A DNA stretch of 64,000 nt from Centipeda periodontii DSM 2778. Lineage in GTDB: Bacteria; Bacillota; Negativicutes; Selenomonadales; Selenomonadaceae. How positions within the stretch are numbered: position 1 is the stretch's first letter; the number at the start of each line of letters is the position of its first letter. The notes under the pieces were generated by a model that saw only the letters and a list, made by a program, of their open reading frames with translations, was not told the origin of the DNA and did no database searches. Shown piece by piece: positions 52,312 to 61,322 of the stretch. The stretch is from NCBI RefSeq assembly GCF_000213975.1, contig NZ_GL892076.1:2377255-2441254 (forward strand), written 5' to 3'. The position numbers and the translations under genes were made by a program.

Positions 52312-53208
52312 TCAGTCATCCTCCTGAAAGCCGAATTCCCGCAGGGCAGTCGCCCGATTGCGCCAGTCCTTGCGCGTCTTGACCCAGAGGTCGAGATAGA
52401 CCTTTGTCCCGAGCAGTGTCTCCACATCTGCACGGGCACGCTGCCCAATCGTTCGGAGGAGTGCGCCGCGCGCGCCGATGACGATGCCCTTCTGCGATTC
52501 GCGCTCCACGTAGATCACGGCGCGGATATAGACATCGCCCTTCGGGCGCGTCGTCATCTCCTCGATATCGACGGCGACCGCGTGCGGGATCTCGTCCCGC
52601 GTCAACTCCAACACCTTTTCCCGTACAAGTTCTGCAACGATCAGGCGCTCGGGCTGATCGGTCACCATATCGTCGGGATAGTACTGCGGTCCCTCGGGCA
52701 AATATTTTTTGATCTCCGCAAGAAGACCTTCGAGATTTTCCTCCGCGCGTGCCGAGATCGGCACAATCCCCGCAAAGTCGTACACTTTCGCGTAGTTTGC
52801 AAGGATGGGCAGCACCTTCTCGCGCGGGATGCAGTCCACCTTGTTGACCGCGAGCAGGACGGGCGCGCGTACATTCGCGAGCTGCTTTAGGATGTACTGC
52901 TCGCCCGCCCCCGGCTTCTCCGTCACGTCCACGACAAAGATGACGACATCGACGCCGTGGAGTGCCCCCTCCGTCGCCTTTGCCATATAGTCGCCGAGCT
53001 TGTGCTTCGGCTTGTGGACGCCCGGCGTATCGAGGAAGATGATCTGCGCATCCTCCTCGGTCAGGATGCAGAGGATGCGGCTGCGCGTCGTCTGCGGCTT
53101 GTCGCTCATGATGGCGATCTTCTGTCCAATGAGCGCGTTGATCAGCGTGGACTTGCCGACATTCGGCCGCCCGATCACGGCGGCGAATCCGGATTTATGC
53201 ATACTCAT
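52312..53208 (-). CDS. era: GTPase Era
   Basis: Era is a GTPase needed for 16S rRNA maturation and 30S assembly. G1 is [14 protein letters not shown], switch [16 protein letters not shown]4 NKVD and G5 SARAEEN. A C-terminal KH domain ([20 protein letters not shown]) binds the 16S 3' end. It has 298 residues and starts within four bases of the ybeY end. Confidence 0.96.
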   Translation of the reverse strand: MSMHKSGFAAVIGRPNVGKSTLINALIGQKIAIMSDKPQTTRSRILCILTEEDAQIIFLDTPGVHKPKHKLGDYMAKATEGALHGVDVVIFVVDVTEKPGAGEQYILKQLANVRAPVLLAVNKVDCIPREKVLPILANYAKVYDFAGIVPISARAEENLEGLLAEIKKYLPEGPQYYPDDMVTDQPERLIVAELVREKVLELTRDEIPHAVAVDIEEMTTRPKGDVYIRAVIYVERESQKGIVIGARGALLRTIGQRARADVETLLGTKVYLDLWVKTRKDWRNRATALREFGFQEDD

Positions 53209-53666
53209 CGTGCAATCCCAAGCTCCTCCATAACATGACGCTGCTCCACCTCCATCTCAATCCGTTCCGCCTCCTCCATATGGTCATAGCCGAGAAGGTG
53301 CAGCATGCCGTGCACCGTCAGAAAAGAAAGCTCTCGCAGAGGGCTGTGCCCATACTCCTCTGCCTGCGCCTGCACGCGCTCGAGCGAGATGACGAGATCG
53401 CCAAGCACCTCGTTCCCCTCAGCGCCGACGATCTCCGGCTCCTCACTCTCCGTGAGAGCAAAGGAGAGCACATCCGTCGGTCGATCGACATGGCGATACT
53501 CCCGGTTGAGCACATGAATGTGCGCATCATCCGTCAGCGTCACGCTCACCTCGGCATTCTCCGCACCGTAGAGGCGCCCGACGGTCAAAACGGCACGACG
53601 CACCGCCTCCATATCCTCTGCGGACACCGCAAGCTCTTCCGGCTCCTGCCGAATCTCAATCTCCAT
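53205..53666 (-). CDS. ybeY: Endoribonuclease YbeY
   Basis: YbeY is a zinc-dependent RNase for rRNA maturation and ribosome quality control. [24 protein letters not shown] carries the three His zinc ligands (H-x3-H-x5-H). I chose ATG 53666, seven bases after GGGGG and overlapping the phoH end; the long open frame would overlap phoH by 107 bases. About 153 residues. Confidence 0.95.
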   Translation of the reverse strand: MEIEIRQEPEELAVSAEDMEAVRRAVLTVGRLYGAENAEVSVTLTDDAHIHVLNREYRHVDRPTDVLSFALTESEEPEIVGAEGNEVLGDLVISLERVQAQAEEYGHSPLRELSFLTVHGMLHLLGYDHMEEAERIEMEVEQRHVMEELGIAR

Positions 53667-54654
53667 GCGCATGCCCCCGCTTTTTCTCCCACGCGCCGTA
53701 CGCCTCGACAATGCGCGTGACGACCTCGTGGCGAATGATATCGACGGGCTCAAGCCGCACAATACCGACGCCCTTGACTCTCTTCAGAATCTGACACGCC
53801 TGCTTCAGCCCCGAGACCGTACCGCGCGGCAGATCGACCTGCTCGAGATCGCCCGTCACCACCATACGCGAACCGAAGCCGAGGCGCGTGAGGAACATCT
53901 TCATCTGCGCACCCGTCGTATTCTGCGCCTCATCCAGAATGATGAACGCATCCTCAAGCGTGCGTCCGCGAATGTAGGCAAGCGGCGCCACCTCGATGAG
54001 CTGGCGGCTCATGAGCTTTTGATAGCCCTCCGCGCCGAGGACATCCTGCAGTGCATCATAGAGCGGCCGCAGGTAGGGATTGATCTTCTCCGTCAGATCG
54101 CCGGGGAGAAAGCCGAGATGTTCCCCCGCCTCCACGGCGGGGCGCGTGAGAATGATGCGGCTCACCTCACGGTTTCGGAGTGCCGCCACTGCCATCACGA
54201 CTGCGAGGTAGGTCTTGCCCGTGCCCGCAGGACCGACACCGAGCGTTACTGCATTCCGGCGAATCTTCGCGAGATAGTCCCGCTGACCGATGGTCTTGGC
54301 GCGTACCTCCTTTCCCTTTGCCGTCACGAGCAGCACATCGGCAAAGAGGGCATGCAATTCCTCCACGCGCCCTGCACGCACGAGCTGCGCCCCATAGGTC
54401 ACCTCATGTGTCGTCAGATTCGCCCCCTGCCGCCGGTAAAAGAGGAGCTCCTGCACGAGGATGCGCACGGCAGCGACATTCTCTTCCGTTCCCGTCACGA
54501 CGAGTGCATTTCCACGGCTCACCATCGAACAGGAAAGCGCCTCCTGCATCGCCAATAAGAGGCTGTCGCGCTCTCCGAGAATTGCATACGCCTCCTGCTG
54601 ATCTCGGAACTCGATCGTATCCGTCGTTTCCTGCAAGTACAAACCTCCCGTCAT
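53656..54654 (-). CDS. phoH: PhoH-family ATPase
   Basis: An N-terminal KH-like region precedes the ATPase domain with [18 protein letters not shown] (Walker A), [18 protein letters not shown] and [23 protein letters not shown] (Walker B). PhoH proteins are predicted RNA-remodelling ATPases and regularly precede ybeY. ATG 54654 is close after AAGGA. A TTG six codons later has a better-spaced GGGAGG and may be the real start. Confidence 0.94.
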   Translation of the reverse strand: MTGGLYLQETTDTIEFRDQQEAYAILGERDSLLLAMQEALSCSMVSRGNALVVTGTEENVAAVRILVQELLFYRRQGANLTTHEVTYGAQLVRAGRVEELHALFADVLLVTAKGKEVRAKTIGQRDYLAKIRRNAVTLGVGPAGTGKTYLAVVMAVAALRNREVSRIILTRPAVEAGEHLGFLPGDLTEKINPYLRPLYDALQDVLGAEGYQKLMSRQLIEVAPLAYIRGRTLEDAFIILDEAQNTTGAQMKMFLTRLGFGSRMVVTGDLEQVDLPRGTVSGLKQACQILKRVKGVGIVRLEPVDIIRHEVVTRIVEAYGAWEKKRGHAHGD

Positions 54655-54660
54655 CTGTCC

Positions 54661-55290
54661 TTAGATAAAGTATTCGATCGTATCATCTGCCGTGCGGCGC
54701 GTCCGCTCATCAAAGAGCAGCACCGCCTCGCGGCTCTCCATTGCGCCGAACGCGTAAAGATCCCTCGTTTCACGGTTAAAGCAGTCAAAGGGCACAATGC
54801 GGTTATATTCATGCGGATGATCCGCTGTCACCGTAATCCCTGCATGCACGAATTCCGACGCTGCCTCCGCAAGATAGTATGGATCAAAGAGATAGATATG
54901 CTCTTTTGACGCGCCCGTGAGCAGCGCATAGTGCTCCACCTCGTAAAAGAGGCGCACAACGGCAACGCCGCCGCGCACGAGCGCATCGTTGATGTAGCTG
55001 TGCGCACCGATGTGCACCGCTCGCCCCGCGATATACTGACAGGTAAGCGGAAAGTTCGTCGCACGCGAAAAACCCTCAAGCCAGTTCGCGAGGTACATCA
55101 TCGCCATACGTGATGTCCCCGCCTTGCACGCCGTTCCATCCATCCCGTAGCAGTCCAGTGTGTAGAGCATAACGCTGCGGATGATCTCGGGCGGCACCTC
55201 ACTGCGCGGAAAGAGATAGCTCACCGCATTGAGCAGCGCCGTCGGCCCGCAGTCGTACTCCGACATCTGATAGCGCAGGGGTATCTTCAT
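54661..55290 (-). CDS. C39-like peptidase-family protein
   Basis: The N-terminus LRYQMSEYDCGPTALLNAVSYL matches the Q...DCGPTAL Cys motif of C39-type and related papain-fold peptidases. A later EVEHYALLTGASKEHIYLFDPYY supplies His and Asp in the expected place. At about 209 residues without a signal peptide it is probably a cytoplasmic thiol hydrolase; no substrate is suggested. The ATG overlaps the transporter stop (ATGA). Confidence 0.75.
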   Translation of the reverse strand: MKIPLRYQMSEYDCGPTALLNAVSYLFPRSEVPPEIIRSVMLYTLDCYGMDGTACKAGTSRMAMMYLANWLEGFSRATNFPLTCQYIAGRAVHIGAHSYINDALVRGGVAVVRLFYEVEHYALLTGASKEHIYLFDPYYLAEAASEFVHAGITVTADHPHEYNRIVPFDCFNRETRDLYAFGAMESREAVLLFDERTRRTADDTIEYFI

Positions 55291-56192
55291 ATATGCCCCC
55301 ATTTCCTCAAGAGATTCGGCGTCAGGATCGCAGTGATAACAAGCACAATCCCGACAATCTGCATGGTGACAAAATGCGTGTCAAAGATGAGCCACGCAAA
55401 GATAACGCTCGCCACTGGCTCAATCGTCGCGGTGATCGCCGTTTCCTCAGGACTCAGCCAGCGCAGCCCTACATTGAACGCGAAGAATGCGACCACCGTC
55501 CCGAGCCCGATGATGACAAGGAGATCAAGCCATGTCTCCGGTGTAAAAAACGTTCCGACATCCGCGATTGCCCGTGTCACAGGCAGCAGAGAGATCCCAC
55601 CGATCAGCATGCAGACGGCAAGCAGAAAGAAGCGGTCAAAATGACGCAGAAGACGCAGCGGATAGATCATTGCAAAGACAAAGGCAATCGCCGAAACAAT
55701 GCTCCATACAATGCACGCTACGGGCACGGAGAGTCGTCCGACGTCCCCGCCCGTCACGAGGAGAAACACCCCTGCCACAGCAACGATGACCGTTCCCGCC
55801 TCGACGCCTGTCGGCAGACGGCGATGACGCAGAGCCAGATAGAGGATCATCATCGCAGGACTCGTGTACGTGATGACCGTCGTCGCCGCTGCATCCCCTG
55901 CCGCGATTCCCTCGAAGTAGGAATACTGCACGAACATGATGCCGAGCGTACCGAAGATCGCAAGCTGCACGAGAATCCAAGGACTGCGCCGCACGAAACG
56001 AACCCCGTGCCTAAGACTTCCCGTCCACCATGCAAGCAGAAAAAACATGGCGCTCGAAAGGAAGAGCCGCACCTGGGTCAGCTCAATCGGAATGTGATCC
56101 GACTGCGTGTAGAAATGCTGCGCTGCCGTCCCGCTCGCCGCCCACGCCGTTCCTGCGACGAGGACGAAGAGGACGGCCGAGAGGTGCGACAT
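55287..56192 (-). CDS. DMT-superfamily (EamA) transporter
   Basis: It has 301 residues and ten membrane helices in two EamA repeats (first ~5-135, second ~150-295; LSPEETAITATIEPVASVIFAWLIF is the conserved second-repeat end). Such proteins export or import amino acids and other metabolites; the substrate is unknown. It is adjacent to glmM (two-base gap) and overlaps the C39-like gene. Confidence 0.9.
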   Translation of the reverse strand: MSHLSAVLFVLVAGTAWAASGTAAQHFYTQSDHIPIELTQVRLFLSSAMFFLLAWWTGSLRHGVRFVRRSPWILVQLAIFGTLGIMFVQYSYFEGIAAGDAAATTVITYTSPAMMILYLALRHRRLPTGVEAGTVIVAVAGVFLLVTGGDVGRLSVPVACIVWSIVSAIAFVFAMIYPLRLLRHFDRFFLLAVCMLIGGISLLPVTRAIADVGTFFTPETWLDLLVIIGLGTVVAFFAFNVGLRWLSPEETAITATIEPVASVIFAWLIFDTHFVTMQIVGIVLVITAILTPNLLRKWGHI

Positions 56193-56193
56193 T

Positions 56194-57549
56194 TTATGCC
56201 TCTCCCTGTTCCCGCTTCACGACCTCGACGATCGCTCCGCAGACCTCCTCAAGCTGTGCCTGATCACTGCCCTCCGCCATCACGCGAATGAGCGGCTCTG
56301 TGCCCGAAGGACGCACGAGCACGCGCCCCTCGCTGCCGAGAATGCGCTCTCCCTCCGCAATCGCATCGCGGATCGCTGCGTTCTCCTCCCAGCCCGCCTT
56401 CGTCTTGACGCGCACATTGACAAGCAGCTGGGGATAGGTCGTCATCATCGCGTTCAGCTCCGACGCCTTCTTTCCGCTGCGGCGAAGTGCTGCGAGTACC
56501 TGCAGTGCCGTAATGAGCCCGTCGCCCGTCGTCGCGTGTTCGGCAAAGATGATGTGGCCCGACTGCTCGCCGCCGATGGCATAGCCGTTTGCGCGCATGG
56601 ACTCGAGCACATAGCGGTCGCCGACCGCCGTCACCTCAACGCGCCCGCCGAGCGCGGCAATTGCCTTGTGGAAGCCGATGTTCGCCATCACCGTCGTCAC
56701 CACCGTCTTATGCGGTAGCCGCCCCGCGCGCATCATCTCCGAGGCGCATGCGACGAGGATATGATCGCCGTCGATCAATTCTCCTCTTTCATCCAGACAG
56801 AGGCAGCGATCGGCATCCCCGTCATGTGCGATGCCGATGTCCGCGCCGTGTTCGAGTACCGTGCGGCGCAGGGATTCCAGATGTGTCGAGCCGCAGCCGT
56901 CATTGATGTTCACGCCGTTCGGCAGAGCGTGGATCACCTTGACCTCGGCGCCGAGACGGCGCAGCACCTTCGGCATCGCCTCGTAGGCGGCGCCGTTTGC
57001 ACAGTCAAGCACGATCTTCATGCCGTCGAAGCGCTCCGCACATGTGCTCGCCACATAGTCGATATACTGGTTGAGCAGATCGTCGCGGTACTCCACAATC
57101 CCGATTGCCTTGCCCGTCGGTCGTGCCGCATCGTCATTCGTCTGCAAGCGGTGTACGAGCGTCTCAAGCTCATCCTCCACCGCATCCGGCAGCTTGTAGC
57201 CGTCCCCGCCAAAGAACTTGATCCCGTTGTCGGGAAACGGATTGTGCGAGGCAGAGATCACAATGCCCGCCTTCGCATTGTGCTCACGCGTGAGATAGGC
57301 GATCGCAGGCGTCGGCACAACCCCGGCAAGGAGCGCAATGCCGCCCGCCGAACAGATGCCCGACGTCAGCGCCGCCTCGAACATCTCGCCCGAGATGCGC
57401 GTATCGCGTCCAATCAGAATGTGCGGACGCACATCGGACTGTGCACCGAAATAGAGCGTCGCCGCGCGCCCGAGATGATATGCGAGCTCCGGTGTCAGCT
57501 CCGTATTTGCCTCTCCACGCACGCCATCCGTACCAAAAAGTCTCACCAT
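56194..57549 (-). CDS. glmM: Phosphoglucosamine mutase GlmM
   Basis: GlmM converts glucosamine-6-phosphate to glucosamine-1-phosphate for peptidoglycan and lipopolysaccharide precursors. LFGTDGVRGEANTELTPE opens the protein. ISASHNPFPDNGIKFF holds the active-site Ser, DGDADR the metal site, GGEQSGH the sugar loop and RPSGTEPLIRVMAEG the phosphate-binding end. It has 451 residues. The usual cdaA-cdaR-glmM linkage is interrupted by one FAD-protein gene. Confidence 0.97.
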   Translation of the reverse strand: MVRLFGTDGVRGEANTELTPELAYHLGRAATLYFGAQSDVRPHILIGRDTRISGEMFEAALTSGICSAGGIALLAGVVPTPAIAYLTREHNAKAGIVISASHNPFPDNGIKFFGGDGYKLPDAVEDELETLVHRLQTNDDAARPTGKAIGIVEYRDDLLNQYIDYVASTCAERFDGMKIVLDCANGAAYEAMPKVLRRLGAEVKVIHALPNGVNINDGCGSTHLESLRRTVLEHGADIGIAHDGDADRCLCLDERGELIDGDHILVACASEMMRAGRLPHKTVVTTVMANIGFHKAIAALGGRVEVTAVGDRYVLESMRANGYAIGGEQSGHIIFAEHATTGDGLITALQVLAALRRSGKKASELNAMMTTYPQLLVNVRVKTKAGWEENAAIRDAIAEGERILGSEGRVLVRPSGTEPLIRVMAEGSDQAQLEEVCGAIVEVVKREQGEA

Positions 57550-57584
57550 GAACAGCCCCCTATGATCTATTTTATCTCTATAAT

Positions 57585-59183
57585 CTACTGTATCTTATGC
57601 AAAAATGCAAGCGCCGCTTTCAGACCGTCGAGCGCCGCGCTCATGATACCGCCCGCATAACCTGCCCCTTCACCGATCGGATAAAGCCCTGCCGCCGAGA
57701 CGGACTCCATCGTTGCCGCATCACGCACAATGCGGCAGGGTGCGGATGAGCGTGACTCCACACCCGTCAGAGGCACATCCGCAGCGCCGAACCCCGGCAC
57801 ACGTATCTCCCAGAACGTAAGCGCACGCGCAAGAGAGGCAGAGCACGCTGCGGGCAGCAGTGCACGCAGATCGGCAGGGCGTACGCCGGGCGCATACGTC
57901 GGTGTAACCGCAAAGTCCCGCGCCCCCGTCTGTCCCGTGAGGAAATCCCCGACCGACTGCACGGGCGCAAAATAATCTCCGCCACCAAGGCGATAGGCGC
58001 GCTCCTCGAGCGCCCGCTGAAAGGCAATGCCGCCGAGCACATCCTTGCCCCAGTCCGCAGGAGTCACCTGCACGAGCAGAGCGCTGTTCGCCACACCGGA
58101 ATTTCGTCGATAGTTGCTCATGCCATTCGTCACGAGACGCCCCGTCTCGGACGCCGCCGCGACCACCGTGCCGCCGGGACACATACAGAATGAATAGACA
58201 CCGCGCCCGCCCGTTTCATCGCGATACGTCATCGCATAGTCCGCGACGGGCAGATGCGGACTCCCCGCCGCCGCGCCGTACTGCATGCGGTTGATGAACT
58301 CCTGTGCGTGCTCGATGCGCACGCCGACGGCAAACGCCTTTGCCTCCATGACGACGCCCGCCTCATGCAGCATAGCATAGGTATCGCGCGCCGAGTGTCC
58401 GATGCCGAGAAAGACTGCCTGCGCAGGAATACGTTCCGCGTTGCCCACGTGCAGTGCCACAACGCGATCCTCATGCAGCTCCACACCCGTCACCTGCGCA
58501 CCGAAGCGCACCTCACCGCCCAGCGCAACGATTTCTTTGCGCAGATTCTTCACCACGGTCCGCAGAATATCCGTCCCGATGTGCGGCTTCTGCAAATAGC
58601 GAATTTCTTCGGGCGCACCCGCCGTGATAAACGCCTCGATGATCTCGCGCATGCGCGGATCATTGCTGCGTGCCGTCAGCTTTCCATCCGAAAAGGTCCC
58701 CGCGCCCCCCTCGCCGAACTGGACATTCGACGCAGGATCAAGCGCGCCTGTCTGCCAGAAACGTGCCACATCCGCCGTACGCCGGTCCACATCCTGTCCG
58801 CGTTCGAGAACAAGCGGAGAGAGTCCCGCACGCGCAAGCAGCCACGCGGCAAAGATCCCCGCGGGACCAAATCCGACCACGACGGGACGATGCTGAGCCA
58901 GTGCCCCCGTCTTAGGGATCATCAAAGGCTCCTCGCTCGGTGCAGGCATAACCTCCTTGTCCCGACGAAAGCGCGAGAGCACCGCATGCTCATTCTCCAC
59001 ATCAGCATCCAACACATAGACCCAAACGAGGGGCGCACCATGCCTGCGCCGTGCATCCAGTGCCTTATGAACAACAATCACCCCGCGCACGGCACAGGGT
59101 GATATCTTGAGTCGCTCCGCCGCAATCTCTGCGGGCGACCGCACAGAGTCATAGGGAACGCGCAGATTTTTCACGCGAATCAT
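57585..59183 (-). CDS. FAD-dependent dehydrogenase-like protein (COG2509 type)
   Basis: The 532-residue flavoprotein has an N-terminal ferredoxin-like segment, then PVVVGFGPAGIFAAWLLARAGL (FAD-binding Rossmann motif), VQFGEGGAGTFSDGKLTAR and LGIGHSARDTYAML, and ends with GLYPIGEGAGYAGGIMSAALDGL. These are hallmarks of the uncharacterised COG2509 family. It starts by ATGA overlap with cdaR. Redox chemistry is certain only at the level of FAD binding. Confidence 0.88.
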   Translation of the reverse strand: MIRVKNLRVPYDSVRSPAEIAAERLKISPCAVRGVIVVHKALDARRRHGAPLVWVYVLDADVENEHAVLSRFRRDKEVMPAPSEEPLMIPKTGALAQHRPVVVGFGPAGIFAAWLLARAGLSPLVLERGQDVDRRTADVARFWQTGALDPASNVQFGEGGAGTFSDGKLTARSNDPRMREIIEAFITAGAPEEIRYLQKPHIGTDILRTVVKNLRKEIVALGGEVRFGAQVTGVELHEDRVVALHVGNAERIPAQAVFLGIGHSARDTYAMLHEAGVVMEAKAFAVGVRIEHAQEFINRMQYGAAAGSPHLPVADYAMTYRDETGGRGVYSFCMCPGGTVVAAASETGRLVTNGMSNYRRNSGVANSALLVQVTPADWGKDVLGGIAFQRALEERAYRLGGGDYFAPVQSVGDFLTGQTGARDFAVTPTYAPGVRPADLRALLPAACSASLARALTFWEIRVPGFGAADVPLTGVESRSSAPCRIVRDAATMESVSAAGLYPIGEGAGYAGGIMSAALDGLKAALAFLHKIQ

Positions 59184-60112
59184 CGCATTGCTCCAACCTT
59201 GATCTCCACGGTCACATTCGGATCTGCCACCGTCACGCCATCGGGCAGCACGAGCTTCACTTGGCGCTTCTGAGTTTCGCGCACATCTGCAAGGGAGAAC
59301 TCCTCCGTCTCAATGCTCGTGATCTTGCTGACGACATTCTCTGCACCGGCAATCTCGATGCGCATAGGATCTACCGTGATCCCCTCAAGCTTCAGCTGCG
59401 GGGAGAGATTGCTCTGCGGCTTCGCCCGCACCTCGACCACCTTGCGCGTAAGCCCCCGTGCGAGTCTGACGGACACCTCCGTGGACGTCGGCACAAGCGT
59501 AACGCCGGAAACCTCCCGACCGTCGCTGTTCAACGCAATCAGCGGCACCGTCACAGTAAAGCCATTCGACTGCCCGCTCAGATTGATGTGTCCCACAATG
59601 TGCACAATTTGATCCACGAGGCTGCGCGGCCCCTCCACGGTTGCCGTCTCGCTGTCCTGCACAATCCGATCCACCGTAAAACCCGCCGCAGGCGATCCGC
59701 CGACGGTCAGCTCTGCCTTAAATGTCTTTTGAACCATGCGGTCGAGATTTGCTGTGATCTTGTCCGGCGAAACGTTCACAAGCTCGAAACCGTATGGAAT
59801 GGATGCCTCCACAGGGTAGGCGCGTTCCCCCTCCGTAAAGTCGGAAAGATTGATCCGTGCGTGGAAATCACCACGCCCTGCAGCAACAAAAAAGGAGCGT
59901 GGACCGCGCACGCGAATTGTCACCGTTTCGCTGTCGGTACTCAGCTGATAGCCGTCCGGCGCGTGCTCAACCGTCACCGGCACGGTATACGAGCCCTCCA
60001 TGCCGGGGTTTTGATCGTTCATCACATAGAGCCAGAGCACAATCGCCACAGCAAGTGCGAGCAATTTCACAGGCAAATTGTGCTGCACGATCCCCCGAAG
60101 CCTCGACATCAT
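59180..60112 (-). CDS. cdaR: CdaA regulatory protein CdaR (YbbR-domain)
   Basis: One N-terminal membrane helix (about 14-32) and about three YbbR-type beta repeats outside the membrane (repeated TVPVTVEHAPDGYQLSTDSE-like and VEGPRSLVDQIVHIVGHINL segments) make up 310 residues. CdaR binds and modulates the cyclic-di-AMP synthase CdaA. It overlaps the cdaA stop. Confidence 0.93.
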   Translation of the reverse strand: MMSRLRGIVQHNLPVKLLALAVAIVLWLYVMNDQNPGMEGSYTVPVTVEHAPDGYQLSTDSETVTIRVRGPRSFFVAAGRGDFHARINLSDFTEGERAYPVEASIPYGFELVNVSPDKITANLDRMVQKTFKAELTVGGSPAAGFTVDRIVQDSETATVEGPRSLVDQIVHIVGHINLSGQSNGFTVTVPLIALNSDGREVSGVTLVPTSTEVSVRLARGLTRKVVEVRAKPQSNLSPQLKLEGITVDPMRIEIAGAENVVSKITSIETEEFSLADVRETQKRQVKLVLPDGVTVADPNVTVEIKVGAMR

Positions 60113-60948
60113 TTCTTCCTCCAGCTTCGAACCAACTCGAAAATCGATGAGCCTGAACTATATGCAAAGGCAGGTGTCAGGATATGTGTCAGCTGGTCCT
60201 CATCCAGATGACGATGAATCCGCCCATTCTCCGCGATTGAGATTGTCCCCGTTTCCTCACTGACCACCACGACGAGGGCATCGCACTGCTCCGAGAGTCC
60301 GATCGCCGCACGATGCCGCGTGCCGAGCTCCGTGGAAAGCGTGCGGTTTTCCGTCAGCGGCAGGAGACAGCCCGCCGCGATCAGGCGCTTACCGCGAATC
60401 ACTGCCGCACCGTCATGCAGCGGCGTATTCGGAATGAACACATTCATGAGGAAGTCGGAGGTGATAAGACCGTCAATCTGTATGCCCGTCGCACTGATGT
60501 CATTGAGCCCCATATTGCGCTCAATGACGAGCAGCGCTCCAATCTTGTTCGCCGAGAGGATCTTCACCGCACTGCGGATCTCTCGAATCGTACTCTGTGC
60601 CTCCTCGTCATCCATCAGACTGCCGGAACGGAAAAAACGCCCCTGACCAAGATGCTCAAGCGCACGCCGCAGTTCCGGCTGGAATACAATCGGCAACGCA
60701 ACAAAGAGCAGCGTCACGGACTTTTGCAGAAGCCACGAGATCACATGCAATTCGAAATAGCTCGCAACCACCGTCACACCGAGGAGCACGAGAATTCCCT
60801 TCGCCAGCGTAATGGCGCGCGTGTCCTCAAGCATGAGATAGACGCGGTAGAGAATGAACGCCACAATCAGAATATCGAGAATATCCAGCAGCGTGATTGT
60901 TGACAGAATGCCGCGGAACTGCGTCGGCATCGTAAAATCAAGCGGCAT
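60109..60948 (-). CDS. cdaA: Diadenylate cyclase CdaA
   Basis: CdaA makes cyclic-di-AMP, which controls potassium, osmolytes and wall homeostasis. Three membrane helices (about residues 20-95) are followed by the DisA-N cyclase domain, with catalytic motifs PLHDGAAVI (DGA) and GTRHRAAIG (RHR) intact. I chose ATG 60948 with GGGGG five bases before; the upstream TTG has no support. It heads the cdaA-cdaR-FAD-glmM run. Confidence 0.95.
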   Translation of the reverse strand: MPLDFTMPTQFRGILSTITLLDILDILIVAFILYRVYLMLEDTRAITLAKGILVLLGVTVVASYFELHVISWLLQKSVTLLFVALPIVFQPELRRALEHLGQGRFFRSGSLMDDEEAQSTIREIRSAVKILSANKIGALLVIERNMGLNDISATGIQIDGLITSDFLMNVFIPNTPLHDGAAVIRGKRLIAAGCLLPLTENRTLSTELGTRHRAAIGLSEQCDALVVVVSEETGTISIAENGRIHRHLDEDQLTHILTPAFAYSSGSSIFELVRSWRKK

Positions 60949-61047
60949 AAGAACCCCCAAATGCGAAAACGTTTCCCATCATTTCCCCATACATCCCCAG
61001 CGAAAATGCGCAACGGCTGCGCGCTGCGCATAAGCCCCTTATCCTTT

Positions 61048-61076
61048 ATTTTAGAATTTCTCTCTGAATATCGAAA
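61048..61076 (-). promoter_or_regulatory. Possible promoter of the cdaA operon
   Basis: On the minus strand TTTCGA (61071-61076), 17 bases, TAAAAT (61048-61053). The ~90-base leader has an ATGCGCA/TGCGCAT hairpin and an AAACGTTT palindrome near 60967-60976. Apart from these, 60949-61102 holds nothing I can identify. Confidence 0.4.
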
Positions 61077-61102
61077 ATCCTTGTGACCTGCGGCCTTCTT
61101 TC

Positions 61103-61171
61103 AAAAAAATTTCGCCCTCTTACGAAAGAATTTCAAATCCATCAAAAATCTATTCGTAAAGAGGGCGAAAT
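61103..61171 (-). terminator. Long-stem terminator downstream of ilvE
   Basis: On the minus strand TTTCGCCCTCTTTACGAA pairs with TTCGTAAGAGGGCGAAA (one bulged base) around a loop of about 27 bases, followed by seven T. Repeat copy 4 is inserted between this hairpin and the ilvE stop. Confidence 0.85.
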
Positions 61172-61175
61172 TATA

Positions 61176-61311
61176 GGAATCACTGATAAGCAGATTTTTT
61201 GTCCTGCCAAGGAGGCAAACCGGACGCAGGATGCTCTGTGGACGATTTGCAGGCGTTGTGCGGGCAAAAAAGATGCGCTAAGATGGCGGTGCTGAACTTA
61301 TCAGTGGTTCC
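61176..61311 (+). repeat. MITE-like element, copy 4 (short), with TATA target duplication
   Basis: The 136-bp element is bounded by GGAATCACTGATAA and TTATCAGTGGTTCC. TATA lies directly outside each end (61172-61175 and 61312-61315). It lacks about 25 bases near the left end relative to the other copies. Its orientation matches copy 1. It lies between the ilvE stop and the ilvE terminator. Confidence 0.87.
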
Positions 61312-61322
61312 TATAAATTACA

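Noticed and set aside
60961-60980. cre-like sequence upstream of cdaA
   Set aside because: GAAAACGTTTCC resembles part of a catabolite-control site, but the TG-N-AA-N-CG spacing does not fit.
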